From NCBI GenBank assembly GCA_020831585.1, contig JAFIGE010000012.1, positions 1 through 54,995 of the forward strand: a DNA stretch of 54,995 bases. The letters run 5' to 3'. The first letter of the stretch is position 1. Each line of letters begins with the position of its first letter. Shown in pieces: positions 1-8,184 of the stretch. The DNA is from Opitutales bacterium (GTDB lineage: Bacteria > Verrucomicrobiota > Verrucomicrobiia > Opitutales > Oceanipulchritudinaceae). The position numbers were made by a program, and so were the translations under genes. Under the pieces are notes generated by a model that was not told where the DNA came from, did not search any database, and saw only the letters and a list, made by a program, of their open reading frames with translations.

Positions 1-55
1 GGTGGTGGCAAGCCAGTCGTGGATACTTCAACCGCCTACAAAAATTCCTGCTCAT
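1..55 (-). CDS. RAYT-family transposase, 5' fragment cut by window edge
   Basis: Read on the minus strand from an ATG at 55-53, the sequence encodes MSRNFCRRLKYPRLACHH and then leaves the window. This matches the N-terminus of the intact copy at 47096-48091 almost residue for residue. The family is Y1/HUH single-strand transposases associated with REP sequences. Only 18 codons are visible, so it cannot be told whether this copy is functional. Its upstream palindrome (96-110) and about 100 bp beyond it match the copy at the right end of the window. Confidence 0.8.
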   Translation of the reverse strand, partial: MSRNFCRRLKYPRLACHH

Positions 56-95
56 AACGTGACTCAAACACATGCCTAGCTCCTGTCAATGCTGT

Positions 96-110
96 AATGT
101 TCAGAACATT
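96..110 (-). promoter_or_regulatory. RAYT-associated 15-bp palindrome, copy A
   Basis: AATGTTCAGAACATT is a perfect palindrome with one central base. It lies exactly 40 bases upstream of the RAYT start codon at 55 (minus strand). The same palindrome at the same distance precedes the copies at 47096 and 54856. It could be an operator, a transposase recognition site, or both. Confidence 0.7.
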
Positions 111-198
111 AAAAAAGTTCCCAGTGCCAAGTTGATTGTAGATTCTGCTTCCACTCAAGGGGGCGGCAGCTCCTGTCAAACTTCGTGATTACACCCGT
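96..198 (-). repeat. ~100-bp RAYT upstream repeat, left copy
   Basis: On the minus strand this segment shares, in order, the blocks CGGGTG, ATCACGAAGTTTG, CCTTGAGT, GCACTGGGAAC, a T-run and the palindrome with 54711-54815 at the other window end. The alignment was made by eye and contains small differences. It shows that the mobile unit, or an older duplication, extends beyond the palindrome. Confidence 0.65.
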
Positions 199-261
199 GA
201 CACAAGATTTTCCGTCACCGGGCTTGCTCAGTGTGCTCAATCCGAGAATAGTTCGCAGAGA

Positions 262-1191
262 ATGACGCGATCTTTCTGGATATTCATCCTCGGCGCGGCT
301 CCCTTGGTCGCGCAAATTTCCCATATCGAACTAGTCGAGGGCGGTGCGGTTTCCGGCCAAATCCTCGTGGATCGCCCCGGTCACCTACACGTGGATCTCG
401 GATTCACTGTTCTGTCTATCCCCCGTCAATCCGTTCTGCGCATTACTGAACCGGAAACCGAAGATGCTCCGGGTATCGCCACCCCGCACCTCTATACGCA
501 AGGCAGTGGCTTGGCGACGATGGCGGTGACGGATCTGGTCGGCGAAATCGGATCCTCCGTCGTCCTTGTGCAAACCCCCACCGGCCTCGGCTCCGGCTTC
601 TTTATTCACCGTGATGGCTATGTCATTACAAACGACCACGTGATCGCCGGAGAGCATGAGCTGCGGATCACGATGTTTGAGGATCCGGACGGCGACGGGC
701 GAAACCTCATCCGCCGCCAGTTTGAAAATGTGCGAATCGTCGCGACCTCGCCCGAATGGGATCTCGCCCTTCTCAAAGTGGAAGGGGATCACGCCCCGTT
801 TCCGGTTGCCGCCCTCGGCTCAGCCGGCGAGCTCCGGCAAGGCCAACCGGTCTTCGCCATCGGCAACCCCCTGGGCCTCGAACGCACGGTTTCCGAGGGA
901 ATCGTGAGTCTGCGCAACCGCGTGATTAACGGACGTATCCACATTCAGACGACCACGGAAATCAATCCCGGCAATTCCGGCGGACCTCTCTTCAATCTGC
1001 GCGGCGAGGTTGTCGGCGTAAACAACATGAAGGTCGTCGGCTTTGGCACGGAGGGCCTGGGCTTTGCCATTCCGGCTGAGGTCCTGCGCGATTTTCTGCG
1101 CAACCGCGACGTCTTTGCTTTCGATCCGCTCAATCCCAACAGCGGATTTCGTTACAACACACCCCCCACAGCCTTTTCTGATGAACCCTAA
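262..1191 (+). CDS. Exported trypsin-like (HtrA/S1C type) serine protease without PDZ
   Basis: This 309-residue protein starts with a short hydrophobic signal-like segment (about residues 4-18), so it probably acts outside the cytoplasm. The catalytic triad of the S1C/HtrA family is visible: His126 in TNDHV, Asp167 in WDLALL and Ser239 in GNSGGP. DegP and DegS proteins carry PDZ domains after the protease domain. Here the chain ends about 70 residues after the active Ser with no PDZ, so substrate control must differ. Residues 20-60 form a small N-terminal region of unknown role. The stop codon overlaps the next gene by 11 bp, so the three genes 262-5444 are probably one transcript. Confidence 0.88.
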   Translation: MTRSFWIFILGAAPLVAQISHIELVEGGAVSGQILVDRPGHLHVDLGFTVLSIPRQSVLRITEPETEDAPGIATPHLYTQGSGLATMAVTDLVGEIGSSVVLVQTPTGLGSGFFIHRDGYVITNDHVIAGEHELRITMFEDPDGDGRNLIRRQFENVRIVATSPEWDLALLKVEGDHAPFPVAALGSAGELRQGQPVFAIGNPLGLERTVSEGIVSLRNRVINGRIHIQTTTEINPGNSGGPLFNLRGEVVGVNNMKVVGFGTEGLGFAIPAEVLRDFLRNRDVFAFDPLNPNSGFRYNTPPTAFSDEP

Positions 1192-3094
1192 ACACCATCT
1201 CTCCGCTCTCGCGGTTTCCTTATCGCTCCTCGCCGGACCGTTCGCTCTCCCAGCGAAAGCCAGCGGGGAATCCCTCGCCCAACACTTTGGCGCGAACACC
1301 GTATACTTTTTCGAAAAAGCTCCGCAAACGGAGATCGGAAACGCGCTGGAAAAAAGCCCCCTGAACGCCCTCTTCACGGATGAGGCCTTCCGCAATTTCA
1401 CGGCAGCCCTGCTGCTGGCTCCCATGAGGGCCGCCCAGGCGGAATCGCGCAACACGGAGGCATCCTCCGATGATCCCCTCGGACTCATCCGCGAAACCAC
1501 CGGCCTATCCGCAGAAGACCTCACCCGCCTCCTCGCCGGCCGTATCGCCGGCGGGGTTACGCTGGACCATCCGGAGCGACTCGCCCGGGTCTTGCGGGAG
1601 ATGGGAGAGATGGGGGATTTGAAAGACGACGAAGACAACACGCGGGCTTTTCAGCTCATTGCCGATCTCGGCGTCCACGCTTCCCTTGTACTGACGCATG
1701 ATGGAGAGGGTGACCTCCTCCGCAGAGCCATTCGACAAGTAGTCGAAAAGGCCAATGAAGACGAACCGGTCATCACCCTCGACGAACGAACGGAAGGCGA
1801 GTTTGAGATCTTCGAACTCACCTTTGAGGAAAACCCGGATGCTCCTGTACGCGTGCTGGCCGCCATCGGCCAAAGTCGCGCCCTCCTGACCGCCGGAGCC
1901 GTCGATGCCGCCACGCTCACGACCCGTCTCACCGGCGCGGACCAAACGCTCGCCGATACGCCCCTTTACCTCGAGGCAAGCGACGCCCTTCCGGGTGCCC
2001 ATCTTCGGTTGCTCTTAAATCCGGGAGCTTTGTTCGATACCCTTCTGCGCCACAGCCTCACGCAATTATTCTCCGGCAACCCCATGCTCGGGGGAATGCT
2101 TTCCCCGCCCAATCAAATTGCCGATGCCCTCCGCGTGGACGCCTTTACCGGCCTTTTCGCCAGCTTTTCCTTCGATGACGAAGGTGCGCTCGCGCAAGCC
2201 GGTGCCACTTTCAACCGGGATGCCGGCTTGGTCGGCGAAATTCTGGCCCTCAACCGCGCCGGCCCCCTCCCGCGCATGGATTTTGTGCCCCGCGATGCCA
2301 CCTCCATGAGCGCCTCCACCTTCGACAACGGAGCCCTCCTGGCCCTGATCGAACGGGCTGTCGGCATCGTCTCCCCCCTCTACGCCAACGTTTACGAGGG
2401 CTTCAAGATGCAGCTTCGCGGAGAGAGCGGCATCGATCTCGACTCCATGCTCCTGCGCAACCTCACTGCGGGTTTCGTCAACTTTTCCCGCCCCCTCCGG
2501 CCCGACGAAATGCCGATGCTGCCACCGGGTATGCCGACGGAAAACCTCAATCTGGAAGGCAATATCTTCGCCATCTCGCTTCAGAACGGGGCGCGCCTCG
2601 TGGACGGCCTGGACCGTGCCCGGGAAAGTTTTCCTGCCGGTGCCATGTTTGAAAAGAGCGACTTTCTGGATGTGCCCCTTTACCTGAGCCCCATGGCGGA
2701 AGCGCAAGGTATGCAACAGGGTCTTGCCGTGGCAGACGACGTCCTGCTCTTCGGGCAAGGCAGTCTCAGCCTCTTGCGGGAAACCCTCACGCTATGGAAA
2801 ACCCCGGGCGATTCTCTTGCAGATGAAGCGCACATGCAGGCGTTCATGCGCACACTTCCCGGCAACACCTCGGGTATCGGATACGCAGACATCAATTCGC
2901 TCCTCCGCACTTTCTTCACGGCCGCTTCCTTCGGCGCGCAGAGTGCCTTTGGTGCCATCGGCACCGAGGGTGCCCGCCTTGATTTGCCACCCGTTCCCGA
3001 CCTCTCCTCGCACCGCTTCCACTCCCACTCGGTCACTCTCGACATACCCGCCGGGAGTCGCACAGATGTCCGCATTTCGCCAAAAAATGATTGA
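1181..3094 (+). CDS. Exported protein of unknown function (possibly DUF3352-like)
   Basis: The ATG at 1181 was chosen because it begins a clear signal peptide (MNPKHHLSALAVSLSLLAG, then AKA) and overlaps the protease stop by 11 bp. The open frame also runs further upstream inside the protease gene, which is unlikely to be used. The mature protein is about 610 residues with no transmembrane segment. It has repeated stretches of the kind LLAGRIAGGVTL and VRVLAAIGQSRALLTAG, which remind me of DUF3352-type periplasmic proteins. That assignment is a guess from the pattern and no enzyme motif was found. The gene overlaps the next one by 8 bp, suggesting translational coupling. Confidence 0.75.
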   Translation: MNPKHHLSALAVSLSLLAGPFALPAKASGESLAQHFGANTVYFFEKAPQTEIGNALEKSPLNALFTDEAFRNFTAALLLAPMRAAQAESRNTEASSDDPLGLIRETTGLSAEDLTRLLAGRIAGGVTLDHPERLARVLREMGEMGDLKDDEDNTRAFQLIADLGVHASLVLTHDGEGDLLRRAIRQVVEKANEDEPVITLDERTEGEFEIFELTFEENPDAPVRVLAAIGQSRALLTAGAVDAATLTTRLTGADQTLADTPLYLEASDALPGAHLRLLLNPGALFDTLLRHSLTQLFSGNPMLGGMLSPPNQIADALRVDAFTGLFASFSFDDEGALAQAGATFNRDAGLVGEILALNRAGPLPRMDFVPRDATSMSASTFDNGALLALIERAVGIVSPLYANVYEGFKMQLRGESGIDLDSMLLRNLTAGFVNFSRPLRPDEMPMLPPGMPTENLNLEGNIFAISLQNGARLVDGLDRARESFPAGAMFEKSDFLDVPLYLSPMAEAQGMQQGLAVADDVLLFGQGSLSLLRETLTLWKTPGDSLADEAHMQAFMRTLPGNTSGIGYADINSLLRTFFTAASFGAQSAFGAIGTEGARLDLPPVPDLSSHRFHSHSVTLDIPAGSRTDVRISPKND

Positions 3095-5444
3095 TCCGCT
3101 TCGCCGCTCTTGCGCGTTCACTCTCATCGGTCTTCTCAGTTATCTCGGCTCAGTCAGCTCCTCCTTTGCGCTGCCACTGATCCTTGAAGGTCCGGAAATC
3201 CTCAAACTCGATTGGAACACCCGGTCACTCGACTCCGCCGACATCAACGGGAATGGCCGCACGGATCTCGCTCTCATCAACAACGACCGGGCCTCCATCG
3301 AACTCCTTCTGCGCCGGGCCCCCGAAGATCCCCCACCCGACGAGCGACGCTCGGTCCGCCGGAACCGATGGGAACCGATTCTCACCGATGCGGCTTTTAC
3401 GCGCCGCACCCTTATCACCGGCCAGGTAGCTCACGCGCTTGCCCTCGGTGACTTTAACGGGAGTGGTCGCACGGACATTGCGTTCACCGGAAACCGGATT
3501 CCCCTCACCATCCTCTACCAAGACGAAGACGGCGACTTCGGCGAACGCCGCGAGATCCGCTCTTTCGAACCCCGTCAATGGGCGCGCACAATCGTGGCCG
3601 CCGACCTAAACAACGACGGGCGGACGGATCTGGTCGTCCTCGCCAACGAAGATTTACTCATCTTCTCACAGCAGACGGACGGCACCTTCGGCGAGCCTGC
3701 GGCCTACCGACTCAGCGGAAGCAATGCCATCGGCCTGCGTGTGGCCGACCTCAATGGCAACGGGCTCACCGATCTCGCTTACATCACCGGCGAAACCAAC
3801 CAGCGGCACCTCGCCGTGCGCTTTCAGCGGGACGGCGGTGGCTTCGGCCCCGAGTTTCTCCTGCCCTTGGATGTGGCCCACAGCAGCCTCACCCTCCTCC
3901 CGCAGAAAGGAGAAGCCCCCATTCTCCTTTACGCCGAGCATCAAACCCGCCTCGTCCGCACTGCGCGCCTGATCGAACGCACACCCACCGAAAATCCGGA
4001 GTTTGAACAACTGCAGGCCCGCAGCCACGCGCTTCCCACCCGCTTGAGAGATCCCGCCCTTTACACCACAGGCGATTTTGACGGCAACGGCCGCCTCTCC
4101 ATCGTCGCGGCCAATCCCGCGCGAGCCGAGGTGCTTCTCTTCCGGCAAAACGAACACGGTGCCTTTGGGGAAGCGGTCCCCTTCCCCTCTCTTTCCGGAA
4201 TCACCGCGCTCGCCACCCATCGGCCCCAGGGGAGCGACCGGGATCATCTCGTCGTCGGCAGTGCCGAAGAGGGCGTCGTCGGCCTTTCCCATGTCACCTC
4301 TACCGGACGCCTCTCTTTCCCCCGTATCCACAACATCGAAGGCCGTCCTCTGCTCGTCGCTTCGGGCATTCTTGAAAGCCCGGACACCCCCGCCCTCGTC
4401 GTCCTCGAAAGACGCGGCCGGACTTTTCACCTCACCCACATCTCCACCCAAGCCGACGCGCCCAACCGCTCCTTTGCTCTCGAAGGAATCAGTCGGGATC
4501 CCCGCGCCATCCGCTTCGCGCGCCTAGGGGCAAGCACCGAACCCGACCACCTTCTTATTCTCGGCCAGCGGGAGGCCCTCCGTCTCTACCAATGGGATGG
4601 GGAAAAGGAGGAACTTGCTGAGCGCGCGGCGGGGAGTGATCTTCGCCGCAGCCTTCTGGGCGATGTTGAGCCCCACCAGCTGACCATTGGCACCCGCCGC
4701 GAAGACGCTACCGGAACCACCCAATGGCTCGTTGCGGGCAATGGCTTCGTCCGCATCCTCCAGACAGACGGCAATGACTTCACCCTTGAAGACCAGTTCA
4801 ACGCCCGCCCGGGGAGCACCCGTCTGCGGGTTCCGCTTCCCTTTGATGATGGCACTGCAAACGGCGCCTTCCTCGTCTTCGATGCGGAGAGAAACGAACT
4901 TCATCTTCACCGTGCGGATGAAACCGGCGTCATCCGCTTTCGCTCAAACCTGGCGCTTCCGCCGATGAACCTTCTCGGTGCCACCTTCCATGAGCTCAGC
5001 ACGGGGCGCACGGCCCTCATTCTCTTCGGGGAGGAACGGTTCTTCGTGGTGCCCCTTGATGGATCCGGCTGGGAGTTTATGGACGCCTTTGATCCCCACG
5101 AAACCGACCTTCGCGACATGACCTACATGGGCTTTGTCATTGCTGACTTGAATGCAAACGGACGCCCCGAAGTCATCGGTCTCGACGCCACCAACCACAT
5201 TATGGAGATCCTTGCCACCCCCGAAGCTGATCGAGGTTGGCGCAGCCTCCTCCACTTCACTCTTTTCGAGCGCAATCTTCACGTCGGTCAACGCCGCACA
5301 GGGGGAGGCTTTCAACCCCGCGAAGCTATCGCCGGAAACTTCGGTCCCGACAATCGTCCCGCGATTGCTCTTCTTGTGCATGACCGCCTTCTCGTCTACG
5401 CCGCTCAACTTCCGCCGGAACCCCTCTCGCGCCGGGAACGTTGA
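3087..5444 (+). CDS. Exported FG-GAP/VCBS-repeat protein
   Basis: The ATG at 3087 (MIDPLRRSC, then a hydrophobic stretch to SSFA) gives a signal peptide and overlaps the previous stop by 8 bp. An in-frame ATG at 3066 is possible. The protein is about 785 residues and is built from repeats of the type DINGNGRTDLAL, DFNGSGRTDIAF, DLNNDGRTDLVV and DLNGNGLTDLAY. These are the calcium-binding loops of FG-GAP/VCBS beta-propeller blades. At least six such loops are visible up to DLNANGRPEVIG near the C-terminus. Such proteins are usually secreted and bind ligands or partners. As third gene of the protease operon it may be a partner or substrate of the upstream proteins, which is inference. Confidence 0.85.
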   Translation: MIDPLRRSCAFTLIGLLSYLGSVSSSFALPLILEGPEILKLDWNTRSLDSADINGNGRTDLALINNDRASIELLLRRAPEDPPPDERRSVRRNRWEPILTDAAFTRRTLITGQVAHALALGDFNGSGRTDIAFTGNRIPLTILYQDEDGDFGERREIRSFEPRQWARTIVAADLNNDGRTDLVVLANEDLLIFSQQTDGTFGEPAAYRLSGSNAIGLRVADLNGNGLTDLAYITGETNQRHLAVRFQRDGGGFGPEFLLPLDVAHSSLTLLPQKGEAPILLYAEHQTRLVRTARLIERTPTENPEFEQLQARSHALPTRLRDPALYTTGDFDGNGRLSIVAANPARAEVLLFRQNEHGAFGEAVPFPSLSGITALATHRPQGSDRDHLVVGSAEEGVVGLSHVTSTGRLSFPRIHNIEGRPLLVASGILESPDTPALVVLERRGRTFHLTHISTQADAPNRSFALEGISRDPRAIRFARLGASTEPDHLLILGQREALRLYQWDGEKEELAERAAGSDLRRSLLGDVEPHQLTIGTRREDATGTTQWLVAGNGFVRILQTDGNDFTLEDQFNARPGSTRLRVPLPFDDGTANGAFLVFDAERNELHLHRADETGVIRFRSNLALPPMNLLGATFHELSTGRTALILFGEERFFVVPLDGSGWEFMDAFDPHETDLRDMTYMGFVIADLNANGRPEVIGLDATNHIMEILATPEADRGWRSLLHFTLFERNLHVGQRRTGGGFQPREAIAGNFGPDNRPAIALLVHDRLLVYAAQLPPEPLSRRER

Positions 5445-5576
5445 TCATTCGTTCAGAAGACCGCCTCCGGTTGCAGAATGAATCCGGCAGTTGTCGGCGG
5501 GGGGATAGTGTCCAGAAGACGAGATTTCCCCCATCGTAAGCCGTCAGTTTTGAAAACTTGCAGAAGGGGGTCGGAA

Positions 5577-5897
5577 TTAACCCATTTCCTCAAGCCCACT
5601 CCTCGCTGAAGCGGTAAGGCGAAGACGCCCGCCCGCGAAAGGAACGCCCCAACCGGTCGACGCCCATCTCAAGCCAAAGGGCAAATTCCGTCCGAAAGAG
5701 AGAGTGCAAACAGCGTTATGAGGGAGGGCGTGAGAAAGAGGGCGAAGGAGTTTATTCTGTCGGAAAAGCTTCCACAACATGGAGGCATCCACACCGGACA
5801 GAACCAAATGGTTATCCCGGAGCGCCCAACGAACCGTCGCCGCACCCGAAAGGAGGGAACCCCTTCCCTCAAGCACGAAGACTTGCCGCCCTGCCAA
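5577..5897 (-). CDS. Possible small hypothetical protein
   Basis: This minus-strand frame of about 107 codons starts just after the stop of the 66-residue gene at 5903-6103. A TTG at 5897 or GTG at 5876 would be the start, since the longer frame overlaps that neighbour. The product (GAATVRWALRDNHLVLSG, then KLFRQNKLLRPL) has a plausible residue mix but no recognised domain. A short plus-strand frame covers the same bases. The assignment rests on position and composition only. The bases from 5445 to 5576 hold no gene that I can support. Confidence 0.35.
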   Translation of the reverse strand: MAGRQVFVLEGRGSLLSGAATVRWALRDNHLVLSGVDASMLWKLFRQNKLLRPLSHALPHNAVCTLSFGRNLPFGLRWASTGWGVPFAGGRLRLTASARSGLEEMG

Positions 5898-5902
5898 AGC
5901 AC

Positions 5903-6103
5903 CTATGCCTGGTCGCGCGTGCGAATCCGGAGCGTGCCGTTGAGTTTCCATGGAGTGTGGGTGGCATCCGCGCCCACGTGACTGGGGACGTTTATTTCGA
6001 GGTTTTCAAACTCGTAGGTAATCTCGGCATGGCGACCGGTGAGTTTGTCATAGAGGCCGATGGCGAGATCGGGCCAAGTTGTGATAGATGGTTCTTTACT
6101 CAT
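5903..6103 (-). CDS. Small hypothetical protein, 66 aa
   Basis: The protein begins MSKEPSITTWPDLAIGLYDK and ends WKLNGTLRIRTRDQA. Its codon usage, with GC-rich third positions, is that of the neighbouring real genes. It is soluble, acidic to neutral and has no signal peptide. I do not recognise the family. No Shine-Dalgarno is seen before the ATG at 6103, which is common in this window. It may form a two-gene unit with the weaker frame downstream. Confidence 0.65.
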   Translation of the reverse strand: MSKEPSITTWPDLAIGLYDKLTGRHAEITYEFENLEINVPSHVGADATHTPWKLNGTLRIRTRDQA

Positions 6104-6276
6104 ACGGATTCAGAATCGTTTAAATCTCGGATTTACGCGAATTCGCGAGGGTTCGGTGGACAAGAGACGGGATAAACCGTCGAACAGGTGCATGGACGGT
6201 CAGTCGGTCGGCGGAGGCACCTTTTTTCCGGGCCGAGCCTGTTGCCAAACGGACAAAATCCCTTCCGATAAGCGGA

Positions 6277-6675
6277 ATGAACAACCTTCTGGATCGACAA
6301 CTGGCTTTTCTCATCCTCCGCCTCGCCCTTGGGCTCAACATGCTCATGCGAGCCCTCATCCGTCTGCCGGACGCACATGGCTTCGCCACAGGTATGGCGC
6401 GCGGCTTCGAAGAGACGATCCTTCCCACCGCCCTTGTCATCCCCCTGGCCTATGCGATCCTTCTGGCGGAATTGCTTATCGGCATCCTCCTCATCCTCGG
6501 GTGGAAAACCCGCGCCGCCCTCTTCAGCATGGGCATCCTTATGCTCATCCTCGCTTTCGGCATGCTCCTGCGGACGGAGTTTGGCACGGTCGCCAACATC
6601 CTCGTCTACACCCTCGCAGTCGTTCTCGCCCTCTTCTTCCGCGAGTTCAACCGCTGGTGCTTGGACAAGGAGTAA
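6277..6675 (+). CDS. DoxX-like integral membrane protein
   Basis: The 132-residue protein has four hydrophobic helices, at about residues 8-25, 47-72, 78-97 and 103-120. The pattern LRLALGLNMLMRALIR near the start followed by short helices is typical of the DoxX/DoxD family, a small quinone-linked or redox-associated membrane family whose exact roles vary. The length fits. Start ATG 6277. It stands alone, followed after 55 bp by a decayed RAYT element. Confidence 0.7.
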   Translation: MNNLLDRQLAFLILRLALGLNMLMRALIRLPDAHGFATGMARGFEETILPTALVIPLAYAILLAELLIGILLILGWKTRAALFSMGILMLILAFGMLLRTEFGTVANILVYTLAVVLALFFREFNRWCLDKE

Positions 6676-6730
6676 GGCGGATACGACAACTAAGCATCCG
6701 CCCATTCCATAAATTCAAACACCCTCTTTA

Positions 6731-6745
6731 GGTGTTCTGAATATA
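6731..6745 (+). promoter_or_regulatory. RAYT-associated palindrome, degenerate copy B
   Basis: GGTGTTCTGAATATA matches the consensus AATGTTCTGAACATT at 11 of 15 positions. It lies 39 bases upstream of the ATG of the deleted RAYT copy at 6785. Position and core TGTTCTGAA identify it as the decayed homologue of the other copies. Confidence 0.6.
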
Positions 6746-6784
6746 AACCTTTGACCTTGCGGGAGGAGCCCTTTGGATGGTGAG

Positions 6785-7064
6785 ATGAGCAGGATTCTTT
6801 GGTGTCGCTTGAGGTATTTCTGTTCGGATTGCCACCACCTCATTTCGAGGGTGGTGCAGAAAAGGCGGCGGATGGATGAGGAGGCGATGCGCTATGGATT
6901 CAGCGGGTTCGGGGAGACCTGCGCGGGTGGCTCGGCCGCAAGGCGGGGGATTGCCCGGATCGAGGGCAAGGCGTCCCCGACGACCAAATGGCATGTCCCA
7001 ACCACTTATGGACGATGGCGGCACTGAACTCACCTCGGTTGCGACTGCCGCAAAGCGACACTGA
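6785..7064 (+). pseudogene. RAYT transposase remnant with two internal deletions
   Basis: The frame starts MSRILWCRLRYF, continues CHHLISRVVQKRR and MDEEAM like the intact copy, then jumps to YGFSGFGETCAGGSAARRG. The bases between, about 500 in the intact gene, are gone. They encoded the HFH metal-binding motif and the catalytic tyrosine. A second deletion of roughly 200 bp follows TTKWH. After a frame change the sequence ends in SVATAAKRH, matching the intact C-terminus NVATASKRH. No active enzyme can be made. Confidence 0.85.
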
Positions 7065-7189
7065 GGGCGGCCCCACTCACGGGAAAGCGTCGAGAAGACA
7101 ACCCTTCCGAACACACTCTCTCGTGATCGCGCCTCTTTGGCGCACTTGACCGCAAGTGGCGGGCTCCCTCTACTTTGGAGTTTCCGCCC

Positions 7190-8146
7190 GTGATCGATTC
7201 CACCCTCATTCTCACCGCCATCGCGCCTGTGTTCCTGATCATTGGGGCAGGCTTCACATTGCGCCGCACGGGTGTTTTGACGGATGCGGCGGACGCGAGC
7301 CTGATGCGCCTTGTCGTGACGCTGCTCTACCCGGCGCTGATGCTCGATGTGGTTTTGGGGAACCCGGCTTTGCGCACGGCGGGTAATCTCGCCTGGCCGC
7401 CACTCGTCGGGCTCGGAACCGTGGCGCTGGGGTTTGCCGTTGCCTGGGCGGTGGGGCCACTTTTCGGGCTTCGGGTGGGCTCGGGTCGCCGCACATTCAG
7501 CTTCACAAACGGGATTTATAATTATGGTTACATCCCCATTCCGATTGTGCTGGCCCTTTTTCCCGGGCGCGAAACGGCAGGTGTGCTGCTGGTACACAAT
7601 CTCGGAGTAGAGTTCGCTTTTTGGACGATCGGGCTCCTGATCATCACGGGGACCTTTGGCAAGGGTGTTTGGCGAAGGCTCATCAATCCGCCGGTCATCG
7701 CCCTCCTCGCGGCGCTGAGCATAAACCTGGCTGGTTTTGGAGAGTCCATTCCCTCCCCCGCCGGCCGGGCCATTCAGATGCTGGCGGGCTGTGCCATCCC
7801 GATCGGCCTGCTCCTCGGGGGTGCGACGATCGCCGACCTCATCAAGGATAAGGGCCTCTTTGAACGACCCGTTGTGCCGTGTGCCGCCTGCGCCCTGCGT
7901 CTCCTCGTGTTGCCGATTCTCTTTCTTGCCCTGGCCAAGCTCGTGCCCGAGAGCATGGTGGAGCTGCGGCGGGTGATGGCCGTGCAAGCGGCGATGCCTG
8001 CAGGGCTCTTTCCTCTCGTGGTCGCCCGCCACTTTGGCGGAGATACCCGCGTGGCCGTGCAAGTCATCGTGACCACCACCCTTGTGAGCGTGCTCACGAT
8101 TCCGCTTTGGATCCAGGTCGCGTGGTGGTGGCTCGACTTGGGATAG
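7190..8146 (+). CDS. AEC-family transporter (auxin efflux carrier-like permease)
   Basis: The GTG at 7190 is preferred because GGAG lies 9 bases before it. The product starts MIDSTLILTAIAPVFLIIGAGF. It is about 318 residues with some ten hydrophobic helices in two halves of five, separated by a hydrophilic stretch, as in the AEC/bile-acid-sodium-symporter-like superfamily. The N-terminal pattern APVFLIIGAGFTLRR is typical for AEC permeases. Bacterial members often export or import malate or other organic acids, but the substrate cannot be read here. It is convergent with the nucleoside transporter gene, 38 bp between stops. Confidence 0.85.
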   Translation: MIDSTLILTAIAPVFLIIGAGFTLRRTGVLTDAADASLMRLVVTLLYPALMLDVVLGNPALRTAGNLAWPPLVGLGTVALGFAVAWAVGPLFGLRVGSGRRTFSFTNGIYNYGYIPIPIVLALFPGRETAGVLLVHNLGVEFAFWTIGLLIITGTFGKGVWRRLINPPVIALLAALSINLAGFGESIPSPAGRAIQMLAGCAIPIGLLLGGATIADLIKDKGLFERPVVPCAACALRLLVLPILFLALAKLVPESMVELRRVMAVQAAMPAGLFPLVVARHFGGDTRVAVQVIVTTTLVSVLTIPLWIQVAWWWLDLG

Positions 8147-8184
8147 CCCGCTTTCTTCAATTAGCAATATGCCCGCTCGCCCGC

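Larger units (their letters stand above)
6731..7096 (+). mobile_element. Internally deleted RAYT element (MITE-like)
   Basis: The left end carries the palindrome. The right end, after the remnant stop at 7064, resembles the bases after the stop of the intact copy at 48091 for about 30 bp (GCC-rich block, then ACGGGAAAGCGT against CCGGATAGCGT). Between them two internal deletions have removed most of the gene. An element that keeps both ends but not the enzyme is the structure expected of a non-autonomous unit mobilised in trans. The right boundary is approximate. Confidence 0.55.

Noticed and set aside
96-110. TGTTCAGAACA palindrome as a LexA (SOS) box
   Set aside because: The Verrucomicrobia LexA box I recall has half-sites TGTTC and GAACA four bases apart. 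Here the spacing is one base, and every copy precedes a RAYT gene at fixed distance.
6728-8167. Long minus-strand frame (479 codons)
   Set aside because: It is antisense to the RAYT remnant and the AEC transporter, has an odd residue mix rich in Arg, His and Pro, and no domain.
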